Shown: in pieces, positions 32,370 to 40,994 of the stretch | Layout: each line of letters opens with the position of its first letter | Position numbering within the stretch: position 1 is the first letter of the stretch | DNA from: RYN-230 sp963834705 | GTDB taxonomy: Bacteria > Actinomycetota > Actinomycetes > Streptosporangiales > Streptosporangiaceae | Assembly (NCBI GenBank): GCA_963834705.1 | Contig: CAWICV010000012.1 | Span: 186,001-250,000 of the forward strand | Direction of reading: 5' to 3' | Length of the DNA: 64,000 bases | Translations under genes and position numbers: made by a program | Notes under the pieces: generated by a model | Seen by the model: only the letters and a program-made list of their open reading frames with translations | What the model was told of the DNA's origin: nothing | Databases searched by the model: none

Positions 32370-32818
32370 GTGACCAGTTCCGCCGCCACTGTGGCGCCCA
32401 GCTCCCAGCAGGCCTCGCGGTCGTCCGGCCCGGGATCGCCCAGCACGGTGACCGGCGGCCGGGCGCGCCGCCAGCCCAGCCCGGTGGTTATGGACTCGAC
32501 CGCGCGCACCGCGCCGCCGGTGTCGCTGTTGCCGTGCACGTACAGCGCATAGGGCCGGCGCTGGGTCGCAGTCAGGCAGGGGTAGTAGATCGTGTCGAAG
32601 AAGTGCTTGAGCGCGCCGGACATGTAGCCGATGTTGGCCGACGTGCCGAGCAGATAGCCGTCCGCGCCGAGCACGTCCACCGCGGTCGCCGCCAGCGCGG
32701 GCCGGACCAGCACGTCGACACCCTTGATCTCATCGGTGCCCGCGCCGGCCAGCACCGCCTCCAACATGGTCTGCATGGACGGTGAGGAAGTGTGGTGCAC
32801 GATCAGCAGCCGGGCCAT
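32366..32818 (-). CDS. flavodoxin/NADPH-dependent FMN reductase family protein
   Basis: The 150-residue protein has the flavodoxin-like layout: RLLIVHHTSSPSMQTMLEAV (FMN phosphate loop TSSPSM) and GYLLGTSANIGYMSGALKHFFD, the conserved segment of the family. It ends by overlapping the start of the PfkB-fold gene. It probably transfers electrons to an unknown partner. ATG 32818 is the first plausible start. Confidence 0.8.
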   Translation of the reverse strand: MARLLIVHHTSSPSMQTMLEAVLAGAGTDEIKGVDVLVRPALAATAVDVLGADGYLLGTSANIGYMSGALKHFFDTIYYPCLTATQRRPYALYVHGNSDTGGAVRAVESITTGLGWRRARPPVTVLGDPGPDDREACWELGATVAAELVT

Positions 32819-33059
32819 CGCCCACCCGGCTGGGCTGGTATTAGCACCTGGCGAGTGTACGCCCAGGTACTACGAGCCGACCTCGGCGGCGACCGGCCGG
32901 ATCGCACCGGCCACCAGGTCCGGCCGCTACCGGGGCATGACCGATCAGGACCAGCCCGGCCACCAGGCCCGGCCGCGGCAGCGCCAGCAACTGCACCAGG
33001 ACCTACGCGGTGCCGATAGGTTGGATCATCCGATGCGGGACGGCCGGGCAAGGAGAGTC

Positions 33060-33458
33060 ATGCGTTCTGCCGCTGGGGCCGCCGCGGCCGACCTCGGCTG
33101 TGTGCTGCTGTTCGTGCTGATCGGCCGGGCCAATCATCACGCGGGCGGCGGCCTGGATGGGCTGTGGGACACGTTCTGGCCGTTCGCCACCGGCGCCGTC
33201 GCCGGGCTGCTGGCGACCCGCTGGTGGCGGCGCCCGGCCGCGCTGCTGCCGACCGGGGCCGGCGTGTGGCTGGGCACGGTTGCGGTGGGGATGGTCCTCC
33301 GGGTGCTGGCCGGCCAGGGCACGGCGTTCGCATTCATCCTGGTCGCGCTGGCCTTCCTCGGCCTGTTCCAGCTCGGCTGGCGGCTGCTCTGGCAGCGTCT
33401 CGCCCGGGACCGCCGCCGGGCCGGCCAGCACGGCGTCATCACTCCCCCGGCCCGGTAG
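33060..33458 (+). CDS. DUF3054 family membrane protein
   Basis: The 132-residue protein has four membrane spans (DLGCVLLFVLIG, TFWPFATGAVAGLLAT, GVWLGTVAVGMVLRVL, AFAFILVALAFLGLFQLGW) with the DUF3054 signatures FVLIGRANHH near the start and GRRLLW-like basic end (GWRLLWQRLARD). The ATG at 33060 follows AAGGAGA. Its last codons (QHGVITPPAR) lie in the first copy of the 77-bp repeat. DUF3054 has no known function. Confidence 0.85.
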   Translation: MRSAAGAAAADLGCVLLFVLIGRANHHAGGGLDGLWDTFWPFATGAVAGLLATRWWRRPAALLPTGAGVWLGTVAVGMVLRVLAGQGTAFAFILVALAFLGLFQLGWRLLWQRLARDRRRAGQHGVITPPAR

Positions 33459-33652
33459 CCGCCGCCCGGGCCTCCCCCGGGGACGCGAGCCGCCGGGCTG
33501 GCCAGCACGGCGTCATCACTCCCCCGGCCCGGTAGCCGCCGCCCGGGCCTCCCCCGGGGACGCGAGCCGCCGGGCTGGCCAGCACGGCGTCATCACTCCC
33601 CCGGCACGGTAGCCGCCGCCCGGGCCTCCCCCGGGGGCGCGAGCCGCCGGGC
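33412..33652. repeat. 77-bp tandem repeat, three copies, at a convergent gene junction
   Basis: Three copies with an exact 77-bp period (for example GTCATCACTCCCCC at 33435, 33512 and 33589) span the tail-to-tail end of the DUF3054 gene (+) and the PadR gene (-). Each copy encodes both gene tails: VITPPAR plus TAG on one strand and an ARRLAxPGEARAAAT-type tail plus TGA on the other. Copies 1 and 2 are almost identical; copy 3 has a few changes. Confidence 0.9.
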
Positions 33653-33958
33653 CAGCCGCTGCCGGGCCGCTTCGGCGTTGCGTTGCAGCCGGGCCGCTTC
33701 GTGCTCGAGCACCCCGGCCCCGCTGTCGGTCAGCCGGTAGTACCGGCGGAGCCGGCCCTCGATCACCTCTTCCCGGTCCGGCTCCAGCAGTCCCTCGGCG
33801 GCGAGCCGGTCCAGCGCCCCGTACAGCGTGCCGGGCCGCAATTCCAGCCGGCCGCCGGACAGCGCGGCCACCTCACCGATGATCGCGTAGCCGTGCAGCG
33901 GCTGGGGGGCCAGCGCGGCCAGGATCAGGAAGGTGGGCTCACGAAGCGCATCGCCCAT
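33593..33958 (-). CDS. PadR-family transcriptional regulator
   Basis: The 121-residue protein has the PadR winged helix (REPTFLILAALAPQPLHGYAI, LELRPGTLYGALDRLAAEGLLEPD, GRLRRYYRLTDSG) and a short C-terminal helix that runs into the 77-bp repeat. ATG 33958 fits the family N-terminus MGDALREPTF. Just upstream, CAATGTA occurs at 33964-33970 and again at 33979-33985; these 15-bp-spaced repeats are a candidate operator for autoregulation. It is convergent with the DUF3054 gene and divergent from the CBM2 remnant. Confidence 0.88.
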   Translation of the reverse strand: MGDALREPTFLILAALAPQPLHGYAIIGEVAALSGGRLELRPGTLYGALDRLAAEGLLEPDREEVIEGRLRRYYRLTDSGAGVLEHEAARLQRNAEAARQRLARRLAPPGEARAAATVPGE

Positions 33959-34218
33959 CTGCGCAATGTAACGGTGATCAATGTATCTTGGCAAGGAGCC
34001 CGTTACCCGCCGTAGCAGGTAGCCCGGTCGCCCCGACGCCGTAGTTTTCGGCAGTCGCCGTCGGCACTGAAACTTTCCACCGGCCCCGCCGGCCCGGCCG
34101 CCCTCAGACGCCCATCCCCGGTCACGACTGCGACGCGGCCCGGCCGCGGCAGGCATTGACCACCGGGCCAGCTGGCCGGATGATTCGGAAGATTTCGGAT
34201 AGCTATCGAGGAGTGGTG

Positions 34219-34505
34219 ATGCGGGCTAAGCGCAGCCGGATCCGTGCCCGGGCCGGCCTGGCGGCGGTCTTAGCGGCGGCAGCAGTTCTCGGGCTGCAGA
34301 CCGTGGCGCCGGCCAGGCGGCCAGCCTGGTGCAGGTGACGAACGCGGTCGTCGCGCAGAACGGGGAAACCGTGACGGCCAGCAATGCCAGCTATGACGCC
34401 ACGATCAGCCCGGGCGGGAGCACCACGCTCGGCCTGCAGGGCACCTGGTCGGCGAGCGACGCCGCGCCGGCCACATTCACCCTCAACGGCACCGCCTGCC
34501 CGTGA
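34219..34505 (+). pseudogene. remnant of a secreted CBM2 (cellulose-binding) protein
   Basis: The ATG at 34219 begins a signal peptide (RSRIRARAGLAAVLAAAAVLGLQTVAPA). After about residue 32 the frame breaks. In the neighbouring frame, up to the TGA at 34505, lies the C-terminal half of a family 2 carbohydrate-binding module: VTNAVVAQNGETVTASNASY, then ISPGGSTTLGLQGTW and finally FTLNGTACP, which is the classic CBM2 ending. The first half of the module and any catalytic domain are deleted. This is a decayed gene for an exported polysaccharide-binding protein. Confidence 0.75.
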
Positions 34506-34556
34506 CACCAAAGGCGGCAACCACATCGAGTCTTGTCAGCGGCCGGCCCGCACTCG

Positions 34557-34576
34557 TAGACTGAACGTTCAGTCAG
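34557..34576. promoter_or_regulatory. shared 20-bp palindromic operator, site 1
   Basis: TAGACTGAACGTTCAGTCAG contains the perfect 16-bp palindrome GACTGAACGTTCAGTC. It lies 48 bp upstream of the aminotransferase ATG (34624). Four more sites of the same family are at 36087, 43712, 51468 and 56246. Confidence 0.85.
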
Positions 34577-34623
34577 CCACCAGTGGCGCCGCGCACCTCA
34601 CGACGGCGCCGGGCCAAAGGAGC

Positions 34624-36000
34624 ATGACCGTGCCGAGCCCACAGCCAGGGCCTTCCGCCAACCTCCAGGACATCATCGCCGAGCAGGAAAAGATCTTCGT
34701 CGAGCGGCAGCCGGAGTCCGCCCGGATGGCCGGCCTGGCCAGCCAGAGCCTGGCTGGCGGCGTCACCTCCAGCTGGCAGATCACCGTCCCGCAGGCGGTG
34801 TGGCTCAGCCACGGTAAGGGTTCCAAGATCTACGACGTGGACGGCCACGAGTACGTCAACCTGCACGGCGGGTACGGGGCGGCGCTGGCCGGCCACGCCC
34901 ACCCGGCCCTGGTGGAGGCGGTGCGCGGCCAGGTCGGCCTGGGCACGCACTTCGCCCAGCCGACCCGCAGCGCGGTCGCCGTCGGTGAGGAACTCTCCCG
35001 CCGGTTCGGCCTGCCGCTGTGGCGGTTCGCCAACTCAGGCACCGAGGCGACCATGGACGCCGTGCACCTGATGCGCGCCATCACCGGCCGGGACCTGATC
35101 ATCAAGGTGGAGGGCTGCTACCACGGCCACCACGACTCGGTCCAGGTCTCGGTGACCCCCGAGCCGGAGGAGGTCGGCCCGGCCGGCGATCCGGCGCAGG
35201 TACCGGGCAGCACCGGCATCCCCGAAGCGATCATGCGGCTGACCCTGGTCGCCACGTTCAACGACCTGGGCAGCGTCAAGCGGCTGCTGGAACAGCACCC
35301 GGGCCAGGTCGCCGGGATGATCATCGAGCCGGTGATGATGAACGCCGGGATCATCGAGCCGGTGCCGGGCTACCTGGAGGGCCTCAAGGACCTGCTGCAC
35401 GCGCACGGCGCGCTGCTCACCTTCGACGAGGTCAAGACCGGCCTGACCGCTGGGCCGGGCGGCGCCACCCAGCGGACCCGAGTAACCCCGGACATCATCT
35501 GCCTGGCCAAGGCCATCGGCGGCGGCGTCGCGATCGCGGCCGTCGGCGGCTCGGCCGAGGTCATGGAGCATGTGGCCAACAACGATTACGAGATGGTGGG
35601 CACGTTCAACGGCAACCCGCTGGCCATCGCGGCCTGCCGGGCCATGCTGACCGAGGTGGTCACCGACGAGGCGTACCAGCGCATCGACCAGCTGCGCGAG
35701 CGGGCGGTGGCCGGCATCGAGCGGGAGATCGCCCGCACCGGGCTGCAGGCGCACGTGGTCGCGGTCGGGGCCAAGGGCTGCGTGGTGTTCTCGCCCGAGC
35801 CGGTCCGCAACTACCGGGGATTCCTCGGTATCGACGACCGGTACAGCCATGCGCACTGGCTCTTCCAGCACAACGGCGGGGTCTTCCTGCCGCCCTGGGG
35901 CAAGATCGAGCAGTGGCTGATCTCGGTGCAGCACGACGAGTCGGACATCGACCTTCTGGTCGCGAACTTCGCTGCGTTCGCCGCCGCAGTCACCAGCTGA
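34624..36000 (+). CDS. class-III (GSA-type) PLP aminotransferase
   Basis: The 458-residue enzyme belongs to the omega-aminotransferase/glutamate-semialdehyde aminomutase group. Visible are VNLHGGYGAALAGHAHP, RFANSGTEATMDAVHLMR (phosphate-binding loop), KVEGCYHGHHD, LLTFDEVKTG (PLP-ring Asp) and the Schiff-base lysine in CLAKAIGGGV (about residue 300). It would move an amino group from a primary amine or amino acid. ATG 34624 follows AAAGGAGC and the palindrome at 34557. It heads the catabolic island and is followed by the importer genes, which fits a role in breaking down an imported amine. Specificity is unknown. Confidence 0.9.
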   Translation: MTVPSPQPGPSANLQDIIAEQEKIFVERQPESARMAGLASQSLAGGVTSSWQITVPQAVWLSHGKGSKIYDVDGHEYVNLHGGYGAALAGHAHPALVEAVRGQVGLGTHFAQPTRSAVAVGEELSRRFGLPLWRFANSGTEATMDAVHLMRAITGRDLIIKVEGCYHGHHDSVQVSVTPEPEEVGPAGDPAQVPGSTGIPEAIMRLTLVATFNDLGSVKRLLEQHPGQVAGMIIEPVMMNAGIIEPVPGYLEGLKDLLHAHGALLTFDEVKTGLTAGPGGATQRTRVTPDIICLAKAIGGGVAIAAVGGSAEVMEHVANNDYEMVGTFNGNPLAIAACRAMLTEVVTDEAYQRIDQLRERAVAGIEREIARTGLQAHVVAVGAKGCVVFSPEPVRNYRGFLGIDDRYSHAHWLFQHNGGVFLPPWGKIEQWLISVQHDESDIDLLVANFAAFAAAVTS

Positions 36001-36086
36001 GCTGCAGGTTTCGGTCGTGTATCGGCTGCTCCCGGCCCTTTTGCCGGAGCGGGCTTGCGCCTAAGCTGACGCAGTAGTACCTCTTA

Positions 36087-36106
36087 TTGACGGACCGTTC
36101 AGTCAA
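36087..36106. promoter_or_regulatory. shared 20-bp palindromic operator, site 2
   Basis: TTGACGGACCGTTCAGTCAA is an imperfect palindrome of the same family as site 1, 61 bp upstream of the solute-binding-protein start (36167). Confidence 0.8.
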
Positions 36107-36166
36107 CGTTCACAACCCACCAGAGGAACCCGCCCAGAGGAACCCGGAACAGGAAGGGGCGACCTG

Positions 36167-37450
36167 GTGCATCCGCGAGAAGGGTGGCCCAAGGACGGCT
36201 CCCGGCCGCCGTTGTTCTCACGGCCGGCATCCCGGCTGGTGTCCCGGCGGAGCTTCCTGGCCCGGGCCGGCGGTGCTGGCCTGGCCGCGCTGGGCGGCGC
36301 CGCACTGCTCGACGCGTGCGCGCCGGCCCTGGCCGGCCGGGGCTCCAGCCCGCTGCCCCGGCCGGACAACCCGGTGACCTGGCCGGTCTTCGCGGACAAC
36401 AAGCCGATCGCCAGCGGCCTCAAGCCGGAGACCGGGGCGACCCTGCAGGTTTACAACTGGGTCGCCTACGTCAACCAGGCCTGCCTGAACCACTTCGCCA
36501 AGAAGTACAACTGCAAGGTACAGCTGACCACGTTCAACACGATGAACGAGGCGATGTCCAAGCTGCGCAGCGGGCTGACCTTCGACGTGGTCATGGGCGT
36601 CACGGTGGACGTCCTGGGCCAGCTCATCGAGTCCAAGCTGGTCCAGCCGCTGAACCACAGCTACCTCCCGAACATCAGCCAGGCGTGGCCGGACTTCACC
36701 AACCCGTTCTACGACCGGGGCTGGCAGTACACCACGCCGTACACCATCTACACGACCGGCATGGCGTGGCGGAAAGACCTGGTGCCGGAGAACCCGTACG
36801 CGATGCGCAACCCGTGGGCGATGCCCTGGCAGGGCAAGTACAAGGGCAAGGTCGCGATCCTGGACGACTACCGGGAGAGCATCAGCCTCGGGCTGATGAA
36901 GAACGGGATCTTCAACCTGAACACCGCCGACCGCAACCAGATCGCGCTGTCCCGGCGGTCGCTGCAGGAGCTGACCAGCCTGGTCAACGTGCGGATCGAC
37001 AACAACGACTACACCGAAGTGCCGACCGGGCAGACCTGGATCCACCACGCGTGGTCCGGGGACATGGCGTCCGCGCAGTACTACATGCCCAAGGGAGTCC
37101 CGGTGGAGACGGTCGGCTACTGGTTCCCGCCGGACGGCCGCGGCCCGGTGGCCAACGACACACTCACCGTGCAGCGCGGGGCCAGCAACCCCGTGCTGGC
37201 GCACCTGTTCCTCAACTATCTGCTGGACCTGCCGAACGTGCTGGAGAACATCAGCTTCAACGGCTACATGCAGCCGCTGACGGAAATCACCCCGCAGCGG
37301 CTGGTCAAGGAGCAGCTGCTGCCCAAGAGCCTGATGTCCACCGCGGTGCTCCCGGCCTACTTCCGGCGGGGAGTCAGCGAACTGCAGCTTCCGGTGGACG
37401 CGGACGCGGACTGGCAGCAGTCCTGGCTCGTCGTGAGCAACGGGATCTAG
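36167..37450 (+). CDS. PotD-like extracellular solute-binding protein
   Basis: The 427-residue protein has a Tat-type lipoprotein signal (SRRSFLARAGGAGLAALGG, then LLDAC with the lipid cysteine about residue 45). The mature part is a spermidine/putrescine-type binding protein (LQVYNWVAYVNQ, SGLTFDVVMG, WQYTTPYTIYTTGMAWRKD, GKVAILDDYRESISLGL). It delivers the substrate to the permeases that follow. The start is GTG 36167 after GGAAGGGG. The gene lies 12 bp before the first permease gene and behind operator site 2. The ligand is most likely a polyamine-like or quaternary cation; that is family knowledge, not proof. Confidence 0.92.
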   Translation: MHPREGWPKDGSRPPLFSRPASRLVSRRSFLARAGGAGLAALGGAALLDACAPALAGRGSSPLPRPDNPVTWPVFADNKPIASGLKPETGATLQVYNWVAYVNQACLNHFAKKYNCKVQLTTFNTMNEAMSKLRSGLTFDVVMGVTVDVLGQLIESKLVQPLNHSYLPNISQAWPDFTNPFYDRGWQYTTPYTIYTTGMAWRKDLVPENPYAMRNPWAMPWQGKYKGKVAILDDYRESISLGLMKNGIFNLNTADRNQIALSRRSLQELTSLVNVRIDNNDYTEVPTGQTWIHHAWSGDMASAQYYMPKGVPVETVGYWFPPDGRGPVANDTLTVQRGASNPVLAHLFLNYLLDLPNVLENISFNGYMQPLTEITPQRLVKEQLLPKSLMSTAVLPAYFRRGVSELQLPVDADADWQQSWLVVSNGI

Positions 37451-37462
37451 GGGGCGAGGGCG

Positions 37463-38428
37463 ATGACGGCAACCAGCCACCAGGCTCGCGCTCCGCGGAT
37501 GCCAGCCCAGCCGGGCGAGGCGGGGCGGGTCGAGCCCCGGCACGGCAAGCTGTTCTACGTGCTGCTAGCGCTGCCCGGCATGCTCTGGCTCGTGCTGCTG
37601 TTCATCGTGCCGTTCTACGCCGTGCTGGCCATCGCGATGGGGCAGCTGGACCGGCTGTTCGAATCGCCCATCGCGGTGTGGAACCCGCTGGGCTGGAGCT
37701 CGTCCAACGTCATCAACGTCTGGCATGACCTGGTCGGCAGCACGTCGTTCGCCGGGCCGATCGTGTGGCGGACGATCTGGTACGTCGCGGTGGCGTCGCT
37801 GCTCTCACTGCTGATCGCCTACCCGACGGCCTACTTCGTGGCCCGGTTCGCCGGCCGGCGCAAGGGCCTGTTCCTCATCCTGCTGATCGCGCCGTTCTGG
37901 ATCAGCTACATGATGCGCATGCTGGCGTGGATCGACCTGCTGCAGACCAGCGGTTACGTGAACAAGGCGCTGACCTCGATCGGCATCATCTCCACCCCGG
38001 TCAACTGGCTCGGCGGCTATTCCTTCACCGTGATCCTCGGCCTGGTCTACGGCTACATCCCGTACCTGATTCTGGTGCTCTACGCCGGGCTGGACCGGAT
38101 CGACCCGGCGCTCATCGAGGCCGGCCGCGATCTGGGGCTGAACCGGGTGCGCACGTTCATCCACGTGACGCTGCCGTTGTCCCGGCAGACCATCCTCACC
38201 GGCATGCTGATCACCGTGCTGCCGATGATCGGTGACTACTTCACCAACCAGCTCATGTCCGGCGCGGCCAGCACCTCCATGATCGGCAACCTGATCCAGG
38301 GCCAGCTCGGCACGCCCGGCCTGGAGGGGCAGGGCGCGGTGCTTTCCATGCTGCTGCTGCTCGTGCTGCTGGTGCCGATGATCTACTACGTGGTGGCCAC
38401 CAACCGGTCCGGGCGGGCGGCGTCATGA
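37463..38428 (+). CDS. ABC transporter permease, PotB-like
   Basis: The 321-residue protein has six membrane spans and the inner-membrane permease EAA loop (LIEAGRDLGLNRVRTFIHVTLP) that docks to the ATPase. The family is the spermidine/putrescine importer type. The stop overlaps the start of the next permease (ATGA). Confidence 0.92.
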   Translation: MTATSHQARAPRMPAQPGEAGRVEPRHGKLFYVLLALPGMLWLVLLFIVPFYAVLAIAMGQLDRLFESPIAVWNPLGWSSSNVINVWHDLVGSTSFAGPIVWRTIWYVAVASLLSLLIAYPTAYFVARFAGRRKGLFLILLIAPFWISYMMRMLAWIDLLQTSGYVNKALTSIGIISTPVNWLGGYSFTVILGLVYGYIPYLILVLYAGLDRIDPALIEAGRDLGLNRVRTFIHVTLPLSRQTILTGMLITVLPMIGDYFTNQLMSGAASTSMIGNLIQGQLGTPGLEGQGAVLSMLLLLVLLVPMIYYVVATNRSGRAAS

Positions 38429-39369
38429 CCACGACCAGCGCGCCCGCGCAGGCCACGGGCCGGACCGAAGCCGCACCCCGCAGCGGGCTGCGGCGGATGA
38501 TGCCGCGCCGCAACCCGTGGGGCCACCCCTGGTTCCTGGAGGGCTTCACCTGGCTGTACCTGATCTGGTCGCTGGTGCCGATCGGCATCGCGGTGCTGTT
38601 CTCGTTCAACAACGGGAAGTCACAGAGCGCCTGGCAGGGCTTCTCCTGGCGGTGGTACTTCAGCGACCCGGTGAACTCGGTGCTGCACAACCCGCAGCTG
38701 CACGCGGCGGTCATCCAGACGGTGCGGCTGTCCGTGTTCACCACCATCATCGCGGTGCCGCTCGGTGTCGCGTTCGCGCTGGGCATCAACCGGTGGCGCG
38801 GGATCACGTCGTCCAGCTTCAACTTCCTGATGATTCTGTCCTTCGTGATCCCCGAGCTGATCTTCGGCGTGGCCATGTTCTTCGCCTTCACCGTGCTGTT
38901 CAAGTCCGTGCACCTGGGCACGCTGGCCGAGGTGCTGGGCCTGGTCACCTGGAACGTGAGCTGGCCGGCCATCATCGTGCAGGCCCGGCTGGTCGGCCTG
39001 GGCAGGCAGTATGAGGAGGCCGCCGCCGACCTAGGCGCCAACCAGTTCCAGACGATGCGGCGGGTGATGGTCCCGCTGCTCGGCCCGGCCATCTTCGCCA
39101 GCGCGGTGCTGGTCTTCTCCAGCGTCATCGACGACTTCGTGATCGTGGACCTGCTGTCCTCCAGCGCCAGCAACACGCCGATCTCGGTGATCATTTACTC
39201 CAACCAGCATGGCGGCAACGGCGGCCCGGCGCTGAACGCGCTCGGCACCATCGCCCTGGTCATGTCGCTGATCATCGCGGTCATCGGCTTCATCGGCTAC
39301 CGCTGGATGACCCGCGGCGAGCGGGGCAGCCGGGTGGAGGCGCTGACCACGATCGCCGGCACCGACTGA
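38425..39369 (+). CDS. ABC transporter permease, PotC-like
   Basis: The 314-residue permease has six spans and the EAA loop YEEAAADLGANQFQTMRRVMVP. An N-terminal cytoplasmic stretch of about 40 residues is rich in Arg/Pro. It overlaps the previous permease by 4 bp. The ATPase is not next to it; the likely partner is at 41819-42940. Its last 18 coding bases (GATCGCCGGCACCGACTG) are repeated at 39416-39433. Confidence 0.92.
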   Translation: MTTTSAPAQATGRTEAAPRSGLRRMMPRRNPWGHPWFLEGFTWLYLIWSLVPIGIAVLFSFNNGKSQSAWQGFSWRWYFSDPVNSVLHNPQLHAAVIQTVRLSVFTTIIAVPLGVAFALGINRWRGITSSSFNFLMILSFVIPELIFGVAMFFAFTVLFKSVHLGTLAEVLGLVTWNVSWPAIIVQARLVGLGRQYEEAAADLGANQFQTMRRVMVPLLGPAIFASAVLVFSSVIDDFVIVDLLSSSASNTPISVIIYSNQHGGNGGPALNALGTIALVMSLIIAVIGFIGYRWMTRGERGSRVEALTTIAGTD

Positions 39370-39433
39370 CGCTCAGCTCCACTGATCGTCAGCGCGGCTG
39401 ATCATCAGCTCCGCTGATCGCCGGCACCGACTG
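39351..39433. repeat. 18-bp direct repeat at the end of the permease gene
   Basis: GATCGCCGGCACCGACTG occurs at 39351-39368 (the last codons of the permease) and at 39416-39433. Between them are short imperfect repeats of TGATCATCAGCTCCGCTGATC type. This looks like local duplication, possibly part of the tail region of the importer operon. Confidence 0.6.
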
Positions 39434-39437
39434 GCGA

Positions 39438-40259
39438 TCAGCGGACCCGGGCGACCCCGCAGTACCCCCACCGCGACGAGTCGCTGTCCGCCAGCCTGGG
39501 ATCTTCACAGCCCCACAGACCCAGGTGCGTCACCTCGGCAGGAGCGCCGGCAAACGGCGGCACCAAGTCGAGGCCGTCGAAGAACCTGGCAATGGCGCCG
39601 CGGGACCGCGGGTGGAACTGCACCGGGGCGTCCGCGTACACCTCCTGCCAGCGCTGCACCGCGAGCGGCGGTACCCCGTCCGGGGTGCCGTGGGACAGTG
39701 CCACGAAGCTGCCCGGCGCGAGCTGGTCGAGGTAGGCCCGGATCAGCCGCCACGGGTCGGAGCCGTCCGCCACGAAGTGCATGACCCCGGTCAGCACCAG
39801 GCCGGCCGGGCGGGCCAGATCGATCAGCTCGCCCAGCCGCGGGTCAGTGATTAACGGCGCGGGGTCACGCAGGTCAGCCTGGATGAACTCGGCGTCCGGG
39901 TCACCGCGCAGCACGGCGGCCTGCTGCGCCACCATCGGGTCCAGGTCCACGTATACGACCCGGGCGTCTGGCCGGACCTCCCGGACCACTTCGTGCGTGT
40001 TGCCCACGGTGAACAGGCCGCAGCCGATGTCGAGGAACTGGCTGATGCCCTGGTCGGCGATCCAGCGGGCGGCCCGCTGGTGGAATCCGCGGTTCGCCCA
40101 GGCGATCTCGCCGAATTCCGGCACCAGGCCCGTCACCTTGGCCGCTGCTTCCCGGTCGACTGGGAAGTTGTGGCAGCCGCCCAGCATGAAGTCGTAGATG
40201 CGGGCCGCACTAGGGCGGCTCGTATCGATGACAGGCAGCACCGGGGGGACCTCGGTCAT
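39438..40259 (-). CDS. SAV2177-type SAM-dependent methyltransferase (DUF574)
   Basis: The 273-residue protein is of the actinobacterial SAV_2177 family: TSRPSAARIYDFMLGGCHNF at the N-terminus, ANRGFHQRAARW, then the SAM-binding FLDIGCGLFTVGNTHE, ARVVYVDLDPMV, FIQADLRDPA and VMHFVAD. ATG 40259 follows GGAGGAAC. These proteins are numerous in filamentous actinomycetes and their substrates are unknown. It interrupts the catabolic island and has no copy of the shared operator, so it is probably independent. Confidence 0.9.
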   Translation of the reverse strand: MTEVPPVLPVIDTSRPSAARIYDFMLGGCHNFPVDREAAAKVTGLVPEFGEIAWANRGFHQRAARWIADQGISQFLDIGCGLFTVGNTHEVVREVRPDARVVYVDLDPMVAQQAAVLRGDPDAEFIQADLRDPAPLITDPRLGELIDLARPAGLVLTGVMHFVADGSDPWRLIRAYLDQLAPGSFVALSHGTPDGVPPLAVQRWQEVYADAPVQFHPRSRGAIARFFDGLDLVPPFAGAPAEVTHLGLWGCEDPRLADSDSSRWGYCGVARVR

Positions 40260-40994
40260 CGTTCCTCCAGACACCCCGCCCGGCACCTCACGGTGCCCGC
40301 CCGAAAGGGGGTAACCGGCCCAAAAGTCATTCAAAGCTGTCTCGCAGGTACATCGCAGATCCTACTCCGGCTAGTGGGCCGACTGGTCTCGTCCGCGACA
40401 CGCACCGCTCTCAGGATGAGTCAGCTGGCCTACGCCGGTGCGCTGATCACCCGCAGTTCGTCCGCGTCGGCGGCACCCGGGCGTGTCGGCGGCACCCCGG
40501 ACGCTCCCCGGAGCACACGCGATGCCAAGCGGCAGCGGATCTGCTGGCCCACACTGGATCGCCGGAACGCGAACTCTATGGGCTTTCGTCACGTATTTCC
40601 GGAGAAACAAAATTTCAATGCCGGTAATCCCCGGCACCGCTGTACGCGTCACATCTACAGCCGCCTTGCCCAATTATGGAGTGAGCCGGTGGAGGGGGGA
40701 TCGAAATGGACTCTGTTCAGGCTTTTGCACGACAGTCTCGTACCACGATGTACCCGCGGCGGACACATCCGTGCCCCGCTCCCGGCAGAGCACGCCGGAC
40801 GTTCCGTTCGAAAACGTCCCAGCACTGACCGCCGCCCCGGCACGCCTGCCTTGCCCGGGAGCGGATTGCCCGGGCAGCACGGAAGTCCAGGAGCGGCATA
40901 GCCGCGGCGACCGCCATCCGGCCGTTTCCGCCGCAGCGACTTTCACCCGCGTATCCGATCACTAGCAGTCCGAACCCGAGGAAGAAGGAAGTTC
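40260..40994. other. 735-bp region without a supported gene
   Basis: Open frames here lack codon bias and family motifs. GC content drops at about 40560-40760. The last 100 bp hold the upstream region of the secreted-protein gene at 40995 (GAAGAAGGAAG is its ribosome site). Confidence 0.5.

Noticed and set aside
40371..40965. Candidate genes in the gap before the secreted protein
   Set aside because: Open frames on both strands show no codon bias, no clear ribosome site and no recognisable domain.
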